This document shows, one piece after another, positions 46,178 through 57,600 of a DNA stretch of 64,000 bases (position 1 is its first letter; each line of letters opens with the position of its first letter). A program made the position numbers and the translations under genes. The DNA lies in NCBI RefSeq assembly GCF_012273895.1, contig NC_052106.1, positions 558,001-622,000 on the forward strand, given 5' to 3'. This DNA is from Zerene cesonia. Its lineage: Eukaryota; Arthropoda; Insecta; Lepidoptera; Pieridae. The notes under the pieces were generated by a model that did no database searches, was not told the origin of the DNA, and saw only the letters and a list, made by a program, of their open reading frames with translations.

Positions 46178-47798
46178 ATGACGGTAGGTACTATCTCTGG
46201 TACTTTCTATGGTACCTACGTGTACGTTTCGTTTGCTCAAATATATTAGCGGGTCCACACGACATAAACTTAGATGATTTAAACCCACTTCAAAAAAGGA
46301 GATTTTTTTTTTATTTCAAGGCTGATGACTCTCGTGTTGCCTTAATAATTTTTTTTCTAGGTCTGTCACTAGTTTAGTTTTTAATAATCCCTTTTTTTCA
46401 CATAGATATTATAGATGCTGCTAATATAATAATGTAAAAATGTCTATATTCCATTTTATTTCATCTACAATTGCGCATTTTAAAAGAACACTACATCTCT
46501 ATGGCTGATGTCCTAATGATTTATTTTTCCACGGTTCTAGCTGGCACTTGAGCTATAACATGAATTTTAAAATATTGAACTAGCTGCGCTCCGCGGTTCT
46601 ATCCGTGTAAGTCTGTATCCTGTAGAAATATCGGGATGAAAGTTGCCTATGTGTTATTCCAGTTGTCCAGCTTTCTACGTATCAAATTTCGTTGCAATCG
46701 GTTCAGTAGTTTTTGCGTGAAAGAGTAACAAACATACACACATCCTTACAAACTTTTGCATTTCTAATATTTGTAGGAAGTAGGCTATCCTATGATTTAT
46801 ATCAATGTCATAAGTTACATCGCCTCATGAGCGTTTTTATTAGAGCCATACGGGAGCCATAATACATAGTTCCTTATGTGGAACTTCTTTTTATGGTAGA
46901 GCAAGCAAAAGAGCAGGTGCGCCATTTGATGTTAACTGGTCACCACCGATCACCGATTGTTACAGGTGCTTGAAGGCCCCAATGTCGTAAATAGTACGGT
47001 ATTTACGACATTGGGGCCTTCAAGCACCTGTACCGTACCGTACCGTAGCTCAGTCGTTACAATTTTTTTTATTTCTGAACTATATTATACTTGAATATGT
47101 TTTTTATATATTTACTACATTTTTAAATATATAATTCTTCAGTGCTTTATTTGGGTCAGGTGTAGACTCTGTTATTCAGATTTTAATAAAACGATGCGAA
47201 CTTCACGCATAACTTGTGACAGTAAACCCCACCTGACACCTTTCCTTAGCCATTCCTATATTCGTGTCGTATTTATCGTAAATAAAAATTTCTCATCTTA
47301 AGTAAGGGTAAAAAATCAAACACGTTATGTAATAACCATTTCAATTTATTCAGTTAAAATATGAAATAACTTACGTGTACAGTAAAAATAAGTTGTTTTA
47401 GATAGTCATCGAAGTGTAACTCAAAGAATACCGCTAAGCGCCGCTCGGCCTTCTCAACATCGCTACAATCTTAAACCTCGTGTACTAAAATACAATCTAA
47501 AGATTACATTATTGTAATTTGCATTAGGTACATTTAACATATAAATGGACAATTTGGACGTACAGTTGTGAACTTTATCTTTACTATAGCGTTAAACAGA
47601 ATGTGCTATAGATAGTACCCACGTTCTTCACTTTCGTTCCATTCAGCCTATACGATTACTTAATATTTACACACTTATAATTAATTAAATATTTTTGTTT
47701 ATTTTTAGGTTATATACGAATATGATGCACTTGAAAATGATGAAACATTTTTGACAATTGCATTTCCCGCCATTCCGCGCATTCTCTATGGAACAAAA
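46178..47798 (+). CDS. Possible first two exons of an unidentified gene divergent from TAF9
   Basis: A start codon at 46178 (ATG ACG) runs directly into a strong donor (gtaggt). An acceptor tttttag at 47708 opens a 30-codon frame in phase, beginning VIYEYDALENDETFLT, which reaches another good donor (aaa|gtaaag) at 47799. The predicted product start is acidic, then hydrophobic. I do not recognise it and found no further exons. In copy 2 the first donor reads ttaggt (51132), so the splice would be lost there. It may be chance. Confidence 0.25.
46579..46775 (-). mobile_element. Short interspersed repeat, family B (duplication copy 1)
   Basis: 'actagctgcgctccgcgg' to about 'cttttgcatttctaatat'; the counterpart in copy 2 is 51529-51722. 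Confidence 0.75.
46961..47032. repeat. Perfect 32-bp hairpin with an 8-base loop, copy 1 only
   Basis: Arms 46961-46992 and 47001-47032 are exact reverse complements (left arm starts tacaggtgcttgaagg); loop 'agtacggt'. It is followed by 'accgt' repeats to about 47046. Copy 2 keeps the left arm only, followed by 'gatagaaagc'. Confidence 0.95.
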
Positions 47799-49207
47799 GT
47801 AAAGCGACGGCCGCGTGTGGCGCGAGCAGGGCGGGCAGCGGCCGCTCGCTGCCGAGCTTCTCCATCGAGCTATCTGCTATCTATTGCGACCTTCTGATAT
47901 GTTCCATGACGACATTTATGCAACTGCTAAGTGAGGAAGGATAACATATTTAACATTATTGCTTATTTGCTCTCTCAACCGTTTAGCGCCCGTTTTTTTC
48001 TATAGCTAATAAATTGTGCTACTTCATGAAACCATCCTTTATGACTATCGTCATCCATTATTCTTATTTTAATATTATATCACCTAGTGAGGTTTCAAAC
48101 AATAACCTACTGTCCCTCACACGTTTTGTTAATATTAAACGATATTTATTATCTGTGGTCTTCAATCTTGCACAACGTGAAATTTTTCCTCACAATCGAT
48201 AAAAACGTACTTAAATTATTTATAATTACTTGAATACAATATCGATTGAAAAGTTACAACACGAGTGTATAAACTCACGGTAATTACGTATTAAATATTA
48301 TCGTATAATCCCATTTATCGCAACGTGTGAGGCGACCTAAATAATCTACTTAGGTAAAAATGTACTTATATCCCTACTTATACAGTCAACAACGCAACTA
48401 GGGTCTACTTACGAAAAACTATGAACATCACCAAATTCCGGCTGGCTATATGACGTAACAAAAATTTCGTTATCTGCTCGGAACATTTGGGATAATCTGC
48501 GCTAACTCGCGGCCGAACATGTCGGTTAGGTTACGTTCTACGAACTTAAAATGTCCTACTGGATACGCACGATTCATTCCACGTCAGAATATACATCCGT
48601 TACGCGCAACAATATTCCCGTAAGTAAAAAAAACAACGTTACATACGATTGACGGCGCGACACCAAAAATTCGTTCAGGAATTCATCGATTGGCAAAAAA
48701 AAAAAATGCATCAGGACGAGTCGCGCAAACCGCAATCAGCCGAATCACGATAAAAAAATTATGATTGCACATAAAAATAACATAACAACATATAAGCTCA
48801 ATACATAAATAAACTTAGCGCATAAAAAATACCCTTACGCGTCAAATAACAAAATAAAAAGTACATATAATAAAGACATACGAATCGATACAATTCTGAC
48901 AGATTACTAGTAAAAGGCACTCTTTTTCGCAAATGAAAAGAAACATTGGGTAGGAACCGATTTATTAGGGGGTGGGAGGGGGGATGTATGCGTGAGGGGC
49001 GGGGGGGTGGGGCTTACACTAGAAGAACAGGAAGAATACAATAGACGAGCCACGAGTCCACGGCGCTCGCGGCGAGCGTCTGTGTGGGAGCACTGGCGCG
49101 TCGCGCGCTGCAGCGGATGCGCCGGGCGCCCTCGGCTATTGTCCTTGCACGTGCTACGTTTACATGTCGCCGGGTCGGGGCTCTCGTACCTGTGGGTTTT
49201 GATGTGC

Positions 49208-49541
49208 TTTTTTTTTCAATAGTTAATTTTCGGTAATGGAGCTGACGGGTCACATTGACATTTGGAGAGACGTAATGTCGATTGTAGAGTCGAGAGCCTC
49301 TACATGTATTGCCGATTTCTTTTTAAATTTATTGTTATTTATTTTATTGCAATTCAATGCAGTTGAATTCTTCTACTCTCTCCATTGTATTTTATTTAAG
49401 TATTTTTATTTAAGGTAGTTTGAAAATTTGGGCCAAAGTGGAAACATGAAAAATGGAAACATGACATAATTAATAAGGAGTGTGATGTTAATACAAGAGT
49501 TTAAAGAATATGTGACTGAGTAGCTAGTAGTAGTAGTAGTT
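49208..49541. other. Unique flank after duplication copy 1
   Basis: AT-rich, with no coding signal seen. By homology with copy 2 this stretch probably corresponds to sequence missing in the 510-N gap at 54117-54626, and so may be JNK 3'UTR or flank. Confidence 0.4.
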
Positions 49542-49842
49542 GTGTGCGGGTTTGTGTGTGTGTATGTGTGTCGCGGCTCACCTAGGAGTTCGCGGGCGCG
49601 GGTGTGTGTGTGGGTGTGGGTGTGTCGCGGCTCACCTAGGAGTGCGCGGGCGCGGGTGTGTGTGTGGGTGTGGGTGTGTCGCGGCTCACCTAGGAGTGCG
49701 CGGGCGCGGGTGTGTGTGTGGGTGTGGGTGTGTCGCGGCTCACCTAGGAGTGCGCGGGCGCGGGTGTGTGTGTGGGTGTGGGTGTGTCGCGGCTCACCTA
49801 GGAGTGCGCGGGCGCGGGGTCGGGCGCGGCGAGGTGCGGCGC
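49542..49842. repeat. 54-bp minisatellite, five units, GC- and GT-rich
   Basis: The unit start 'cacctaggag' recurs at 49579, 49633, 49687, 49741 and 49795, exactly 54 bp apart. The units are nearly identical. Each contains 'gcgcgggcgcg' and (gt)n/(gggt)n. On the minus strand each unit holds 'tcctaggtgagc', which has the form of a 5' splice site. The last unit runs into the gap at 49843. Confidence 0.95.
49798..49842 (-). CDS. bsk: Candidate C-terminal end of JNK, cut by the gap
   Basis: On the minus strand an open frame leaves the gap and codes for APHLAAPDPAPAHS followed by TAG. JNK exon 8 enters a gap at 54627 on the same strand, and the segment preceding this frame is lost in the gaps. 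If the two 3.2-kb copies are alleles, this is the expected place for the JNK stop codon. Pro/Ala-rich tails are plausible for an insect JNK, but there is no diagnostic motif. Confidence 0.4.
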   Translation of the reverse strand, partial: APHLAAPDPAPAHS

Positions 49843-50842
49843 NNNNNNNNNNNNNNNNNNNNNNNNNNNNNNNNNNNNNNNNNNNNNNNNNNNNNNNNNN
49901 NNNNNNNNNNNNNNNNNNNNNNNNNNNNNNNNNNNNNNNNNNNNNNNNNNNNNNNNNNNNNNNNNNNNNNNNNNNNNNNNNNNNNNNNNNNNNNNNNNNN
50001 NNNNNNNNNNNNNNNNNNNNNNNNNNNNNNNNNNNNNNNNNNNNNNNNNNNNNNNNNNNNNNNNNNNNNNNNNNNNNNNNNNNNNNNNNNNNNNNNNNNN
50101 NNNNNNNNNNNNNNNNNNNNNNNNNNNNNNNNNNNNNNNNNNNNNNNNNNNNNNNNNNNNNNNNNNNNNNNNNNNNNNNNNNNNNNNNNNNNNNNNNNNN
50201 NNNNNNNNNNNNNNNNNNNNNNNNNNNNNNNNNNNNNNNNNNNNNNNNNNNNNNNNNNNNNNNNNNNNNNNNNNNNNNNNNNNNNNNNNNNNNNNNNNNN
50301 NNNNNNNNNNNNNNNNNNNNNNNNNNNNNNNNNNNNNNNNNNNNNNNNNNNNNNNNNNNNNNNNNNNNNNNNNNNNNNNNNNNNNNNNNNNNNNNNNNNN
50401 NNNNNNNNNNNNNNNNNNNNNNNNNNNNNNNNNNNNNNNNNNNNNNNNNNNNNNNNNNNNNNNNNNNNNNNNNNNNNNNNNNNNNNNNNNNNNNNNNNNN
50501 NNNNNNNNNNNNNNNNNNNNNNNNNNNNNNNNNNNNNNNNNNNNNNNNNNNNNNNNNNNNNNNNNNNNNNNNNNNNNNNNNNNNNNNNNNNNNNNNNNNN
50601 NNNNNNNNNNNNNNNNNNNNNNNNNNNNNNNNNNNNNNNNNNNNNNNNNNNNNNNNNNNNNNNNNNNNNNNNNNNNNNNNNNNNNNNNNNNNNNNNNNNN
50701 NNNNNNNNNNNNNNNNNNNNNNNNNNNNNNNNNNNNNNNNNNNNNNNNNNNNNNNNNNNNNNNNNNNNNNNNNNNNNNNNNNNNNNNNNNNNNNNNNNNN
50801 NNNNNNNNNNNNNNNNNNNNNNNNNNNNNNNNNNNNNNNNNN
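49843..50842. other. Assembly gap, 1000 N
   Basis: Exactly 1000 N, between the minisatellite and duplication copy 2. Confidence 0.99.
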
Positions 50843-50921
50843 ATGTACGCCAAATAGAGGGCTAGAATGAAAAATTTCTCAATAACACGTGCATTCACTA
50901 CCACAAACAAGCATCGACTCC

Positions 50922-53900
50922 TATATACAAGCATAAATAAACTCGAAAGTACCAAATGACAAATATGACAATTATTAATTGACAAGTTTGAAGTTAAAGT
51001 GGTTGGTCGTTGAGGTGACGGCGTTTTACCATTCGTTTTACGCATAACACAATTATATACTATCACAGATTACTAAATAGTTACTACAGTCTCAATCTAC
51101 ACGGTACAAATTTACTTTGCACAACATGACGTTAGGTACTATCTCTGGTACTTTCTATGGAACCTACATGTACGTTTCGTTTGCTCAAATATATTAGCGG
51201 GTCCACACATAATACATGACATAAACTTAGATGATTTAAACCGACTTCAAAAAAGGAGATTTTTTATTTTAAGGCTAATGACTCTCGTGTTGCCCTAATA
51301 AAATTTTTCTCGACCTGTCACTCTTTAGTTTAGTTTTTAATAATCCCTTTTTTCGTATAGATATTATAGTTGCTGCTAATATAAAAATGTTAATGTCTAT
51401 ATTCCATTTTATTGCATCTGCAATTGCGTATAAAAGAACACTACATCTCTATGGCTGTTGTCCTAATGATTTATTTTTCCACGGTTCTAGCTGGCACTTG
51501 AGCTATAACATGAATTTTAAAATATTAAACTAGCTGCGCCCCGCGGTTCTACCCGCGTAAGTCTGTATCCTGTAGGAATATCGGGATGAAAGTTGCCTAT
51601 GTGTTATTCCAGTTGTCCAGCTCTCTACGTATCAAATTTCGTTGCAATCGGTTCAGTAGTTTTTGCGTGAAAGAGTAACAAACATACACACATCCTTACA
51701 AACTTTTGCATTTCTAATATTTGTAGGAAGTAGGCTATCCTATGATTTATATCAATGTCATAAGTTACATCGCCTCATGAGCGTTTTTATTAGAGCCATA
51801 CGGGAGCCATAATACATAGTTCCTTATGTGGAACTTCTTTTTATGGTAGAGCAAGCAAAAGAGCAGGTGCGCCAATTGATGTTAACTGGTCACCACCGAT
51901 CACCGATTGTTACAGGTGCTTGAAGGCCCCAATGTCGTAAATGATAGAAAGCACCGTAGCTCAGTCGTTACAATTTTTTTTTATTTCTGAACTATATTAT
52001 ACTTGAATATGTTTTTTATATATTTACTACATTTTTAAATATATAATTCTTCAGTGCTTTATTAGGGTCAGGTGAAGACTCTGTTATTCAGATTTTAATA
52101 AAACGATGCGAACTTCACGCATAACTTGTGACAGTAAACCCCACTTGACACCTTTCCTTAGCCATTCCTATATTCGTGTCGTATTTATCGTAAATAAAAA
52201 TTTCTCATCTTAAGTAAGGGTAAAAAATCAAACACGTTATGTAATAACCATTTCAATTTATTCAGTTAAAATATGAAATAACTTACGTGTACAGTAAAAA
52301 TAAGTTGTTTTAGATAGTCATCGAAGTGTAACTCAAAGAATACCGCTAAGCGCCGCTCGGCCTTCTCAACATCGCTACAATCTTAAACCTCGTGTACTAA
52401 AATACAATCTAAAGATTACATTATTGTAATTTGCATTAGGTACATTTAACATATAAATGGACAATTTGGACGTACAGTTGTGAACTTTATCTTTACTATA
52501 GCGTTAAACAGAATGTGCTATAGATAGTACCCACGTTCTTCACTTTCGTTCCATTCAGCCTATACGATTACTTAATATTTACACACTTATAATTAATTAA
52601 ATATTTTTGTTTATTTTTAGGTTATATACGAATATGATGCACTTGAAAATGATGAAACATTTTTGACAATTGCATTTCCCGCCATTCCGCGCATTCTCTA
52701 TGGAACAAAAGTAAAGCGACGGCCGCGTGTGGCGCGAGCAGGGCGGGCAGCGGCCGCTCGCTGCCGAGCTTCTCCATCGAGCTATCTGCTATCTATTGCG
52801 ACCTTCTGATATGTTCCATGACGACATTTATGCAACTGCTAAGTGAGGAAGGATAACATATTTAACATTATTGCTTATTTGCTCTCTCAACCGTTTAGCG
52901 CCCGTTTTTTTCTATAGCTAATAAATTGTGCTACTTCATGAAACCATCCTTTATGACTATCGTCATCCATTATTCTTATTTTAATATTATATCACCTAGT
53001 GAGGTTTCAAACAATAACCTACTGTCCCTCACACGTTTTGTTAAATTTAAACGATATTTATTATCTGTGGTCTTCAATCTTGCACAACGTGAAATTTTTC
53101 CTCACAATCGATAAAAACGTACTTAAATTATTTATAATTACTCGAATACAATATCGATTGAAAAGTTACAATACGAGTGTATAAACTCACGGTAATTACG
53201 TATTAAATATTATCGTATAATCCCATTTATCGCAACGTGTGAGGCGACCTAAATAATCTACTTAGGTAAAAATGTACTTATATCCCTACTTATACAGTCA
53301 ACAACGCAACTAGGGTCTACTTACGAAAAACTATGAACATCACCAAATTCCGGCTGGCTATATGACGTAACAAAAATTTCGTTATCTGCTCGGAACATTT
53401 GGGATAATCTGCGCTAACTCGCGGCCGACCGTGTCGGTTGGGTTACGTTCTACGAACTTAAATGTCCTACTGGATACGCACGACTCATTCCACGTCAGAA
53501 TATACATCCGTTACGCGCAACAATATTCCCGTAAGTAAAAAAAAAAAACAACGTTACATACGACTGACGGCGCGACACCAAAAATTCGTTCGGGAATTCA
53601 TCGATTGGCAAAAAAATGCATCAGGACGAGTCGCGCAAACCGCAATTAGCCGAATCACGATAAAAAAATTATGATTGCACATAAAAATAACATAACAACA
53701 TATAAGCTCAATACATAAATAAACTTAGCGCATAAAAAATACCCTTACGCGTCAAATAACAAAATAAAACGTACATATAATAAAGACATACGAATCGGTA
53801 CAATTCTGACAGATTACTAGTAAAAGGCACTCTTTTTCGCAAATGAAAAGAAACATTGGGTAGGAACCGATTTATTAGGGGGTGGAAGGGGGGATGTATG

Positions 53901-54116
53901 CGTGAGGGGCGGGGGGTGGGGCTTACACTAGAAGAACAGGAAGAATACAATAGACGAGCCACGAGTCCACGGCGCTCGCGGCGAGCGTCTGTGTGGGAGC
54001 ACTGGCGCGTCGCGCGCTGCGGTGGATGCGCCGGGCGGCCTCGGCTATTGTCCTTGCACGTGCTACGTTTACATGTCGCCGGGTCGGGGCTCTCGTACCT
54101 GTGGGTTTTGATGTGC
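50922..54116. repeat. Tandem duplication, copy 2 (about 3.2 kb)
   Basis: Direct repeat of 45974-49207. It is bounded on the left by 79 bp of unrelated sequence (50843-50921) after the 1000-N gap, and on the right by the 510-N gap. It is either a false duplication of haplotypes or a true segmental duplication. Confidence 0.92.
51529..51722 (-). mobile_element. Short interspersed repeat, family B (duplication copy 2)
   Basis: Same insertion as 46579-46775, so the insertion predates the duplication or the haplotype split. Confidence 0.75.
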
Positions 54117-54626
54117 NNNNNNNNNNNNNNNNNNNNNNNNNNNNNNNNNNNNNNNNNNNNNNNNNNNNNNNNNNNNNNNNNNNNNNNNNNNNNNNNNNNN
54201 NNNNNNNNNNNNNNNNNNNNNNNNNNNNNNNNNNNNNNNNNNNNNNNNNNNNNNNNNNNNNNNNNNNNNNNNNNNNNNNNNNNNNNNNNNNNNNNNNNNN
54301 NNNNNNNNNNNNNNNNNNNNNNNNNNNNNNNNNNNNNNNNNNNNNNNNNNNNNNNNNNNNNNNNNNNNNNNNNNNNNNNNNNNNNNNNNNNNNNNNNNNN
54401 NNNNNNNNNNNNNNNNNNNNNNNNNNNNNNNNNNNNNNNNNNNNNNNNNNNNNNNNNNNNNNNNNNNNNNNNNNNNNNNNNNNNNNNNNNNNNNNNNNNN
54501 NNNNNNNNNNNNNNNNNNNNNNNNNNNNNNNNNNNNNNNNNNNNNNNNNNNNNNNNNNNNNNNNNNNNNNNNNNNNNNNNNNNNNNNNNNNNNNNNNNNN
54601 NNNNNNNNNNNNNNNNNNNNNNNNNN
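54117..54626. other. Assembly gap, 510 N
   Basis: 510 N inside the JNK gene: it starts at the point where duplication copy 2 stops and ends inside JNK exon 8. Confidence 0.99.
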
Positions 54627-57600
54627 GCTTCCACTGCTCCACCGTGTGCTCGCGCTCGTCCACCGAGTGGTCGTACGCGGCCGGCGCCGGCTGCAACACG
54701 CACTTGCCGATTGAGCACCGACACGCATTCGTGTCTGTTTGTGCTCAATCATTAGTATACATTAAAAAGAAAAACGGACCTGATATAGATCCCTGTGAAA
54801 CCCCAATGTTAACTTACGCAACGCGTTTATTGAAGAAGTTTCTTTCTTCAAATGTTTCTTTATCAATAACAAGTTCGTAAGTATCGCATTGAAGGAATGA
54901 ATTAATAAGGCTCTGCGCTAAATCTTTTATATAATAATTGACTCTACGCAAGTAAGTGGAATGTTCCACACAGTCGAGTGCTTTGAAAGGTCACAAAAAT
55001 CCCCAAAGCATTTTTAAGACCTTTTACCATGCTTCATTTACGTGCAGTTGCGAGTGCAATTGCAGTGCAGATTGAAATGCGCATATATAATTTATTTCCA
55101 CCAGTCGAAATGTCCGACGTAACAAACACAAAATGTACGGTCGAATTGAGATTCCTTCAAATCGGTGAAAAAGGAGCGCGAAGGGAACGAAGGAGTCTCA
55201 CCGCGTTGACCTCCCCCTCGTCGTACCACACGTTGATGTAGGGGTGCAGCAGCGCCTCGTCCACGGAGATGCGCCGCTCGGGGTCGATGACCAGCATGCG
55301 CGACAGCAGGTCGCGCGCCTGCGACGCCTGCGCGCACACACACACACACACACGTGCAGCGTTCACTTGCGTTACGTTTCACGCGAGATAGTCATGTTTA
55401 ATAACATGAATAAATCGCGTTTAAAATACGTTAAAAAGTTTTCAATTTCTTAATACACAGATAGAGAGAAAGATAGTGGAGTGGGAAAGATATGAAATAA
55501 CTAAGAAATTTTATACTATCGGTGAATAATTTTGAGAATTAAAATTGCCCAGTGGGAGTTTTATTGAAAATTAAAGCTCAAATTAATGACAATATTATTG
55601 AATCTGTGAAATTATCTAGTCTGATCTTCAATCAACAAAAAACTAACTAGATAACGGATCACAATAGAAATTTGATTCTGTCCATATTTACGTTCGTATA
55701 CCAAAATCGAATGTGTCCACATTTCTAACTAATTTTTGAAGGAAAATGGCATTTCCAAGCATCGCTAAAATATGATACTATTATATGTATATAATAAGTA
55801 CGGTGAATTGGTGTATTTTAAATTTTGTTTAGTTGTGAAATGTGAAAATGAAAATGTTCGAATTCCCTATAGAGACCAAAGAAAATGATAGCACATATTC
55901 GCTTGTGAAACAAGCGCAAAGGCCGACCTTGAGGCGGTTGTGCTCGTTGCTGTCGGAGGGGAAGAGGATGTCGGGGAAGAGCCGCTCGAACGTGTAGCCG
56001 GCGTAGCGCGGCCGGTTCTCCACGTAGTTGCGCACCGTCGGCTGCAGCCGCGCCATGAACGCGGCCGACGGCGTGCCCAGTTGCTCTGCCGGCGCGGACG
56101 CTTCACGCTTGTACCTCGCGCCCTCGGGCGTACACTCGAGTGTACGCTCGAGGGCGCGAGACGGACCCGCTAGCGCCGTCGAGTGTACGCTCGAGGGCGT
56201 TAGCGTTGGTATGTAACGATCTCTAGTATAGACTTGAGGCCGTTAGGCATTGCGTTATGTATTTTAATGCAGGATTTTATATGTGGAAGTCGAGAACGCT
56301 TCGAAACTCGCACTAGGAAAGTATCACACCTCCCACAGGAGACCGGCGTGAAAAAATAGCATGCTACCGTATTTCGCAGCCGGAGAATGGTTTCCTTTTC
56401 CTTACCCTTCCCAAACCATTCCATCTTCATCATTCATTCAGCAGGCGGAACAGAGTCACTGCCTCTGCGAATAGTCATGGGCAGTGGTGATCACTTACCG
56501 CGCTGCTTTTTTAAGTCATAGCGGTTATATGACTTAAAAAAGCAACAGTAAGAAAATGTATGACATACTTCGAGATGTGTGTCGATTTGATAATTCAGTT
56601 TTTATCAAACTATTAATTGAAACAACACTTTAATTTAATTAGTTCAAGCGAAATAGCAAATTGCTTATAATTAATTCCCCGCGAGGTGCCCGCTCTCATC
56701 ATCTCTCACCGATGATCTTGTTCCACTGGTCGATGTGGTCGGTGCCGGGGAACAGCACGCCGCCGCGGATCATCTCCCCCATGATGCAGCCCACCGACCA
56801 GATGTCCACGTTCTCCGTGTAGCCCATGCCGAGGATCACCTGCATGCCAGAACATTCTTAGGTATATTGACAAGAACTTTGGCATTTTTCTATGTAAGGA
56901 ATTCTTGGCAAAGCGTTTAAAAAAAGGTTATGATATTTGAAAGATAAGAAATTGGAGAAAGTTTTAAGGAGGAAGGTAGGCTAAGAAGTATTAGAAGTGG
57001 TCTAATACTGTGAAAAGACTTCGTTTTAAGAACTAATATCAGCTTTTTCATATTGGACTAACTATATAATGAAAATAGGAAAGACCAATCATTTCGAATT
57101 GCCTAGTAGCCATTAACCACATTTTACAGAGAATGATATTTTTTGAGGGAAGGGAGTTTTTTAAAAATTAATAATAAATATTAGTTAAAAAAAAACTAAA
57201 AAAACACGCTTTAACAAAAATCATATTTTGCAAATTAAAAAATGGAATAATTTTATCAAATTAGTGTATTGTTATCGGTCCTCAATAAATCTACAAAGTT
57301 TGAACGAAATCTGGCCGTTTAAAGTGGGTCAAAATCGCGCCCAAAGAAGTCGGTTACAAACAAACATACAAACAAACATACAAACAAACATACAGGTGAA
57401 GCTAATAAAAAGCGTGTAAAAAGGGAGGCCCGAGATTTGAAATAAAAAAAGAACCATAAAATCTGTTAAATAAAATTCTGAAACATCCTCCTTTATTTGG
57501 AGTCGGAAGAATTATACGATCGCTTTCATCGCAGAAGGAAGGTATATAAGAAGGTATATACAGCGTGACGACGAATTCTCCAAAGCAATGAAGCACGAGA

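Larger units (their letters stand above)
45974..49207. repeat. Tandem duplication, copy 1 (about 3.2 kb)
   Basis: Nearly identical to 50922-54116 in the same orientation. It starts in the 5' flank of TAF9 ('tatatacaagcataaa'). It differs from copy 2 by SNPs, by the 32-bp-arm hairpin at 46961-47032 (absent in copy 2) and by length changes in A-runs. On the plus strand it runs on to unique DNA and the minisatellite before the gap at 49843. Confidence 0.92.

Noticed and set aside
49540..54880. Very long open frames spanning the N gaps
   Set aside because: N runs are read as open codons; these frames are artefacts of the gaps. Only the short real ends (JNK exon 8 and possibly 49798-49842) were kept.
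57340..57400. Regular caaacaaacatac repeats, briefly considered as a CRISPR-like array
   Set aside because: Plain microsatellite inside an interspersed element of a eukaryotic genome; no spacers.
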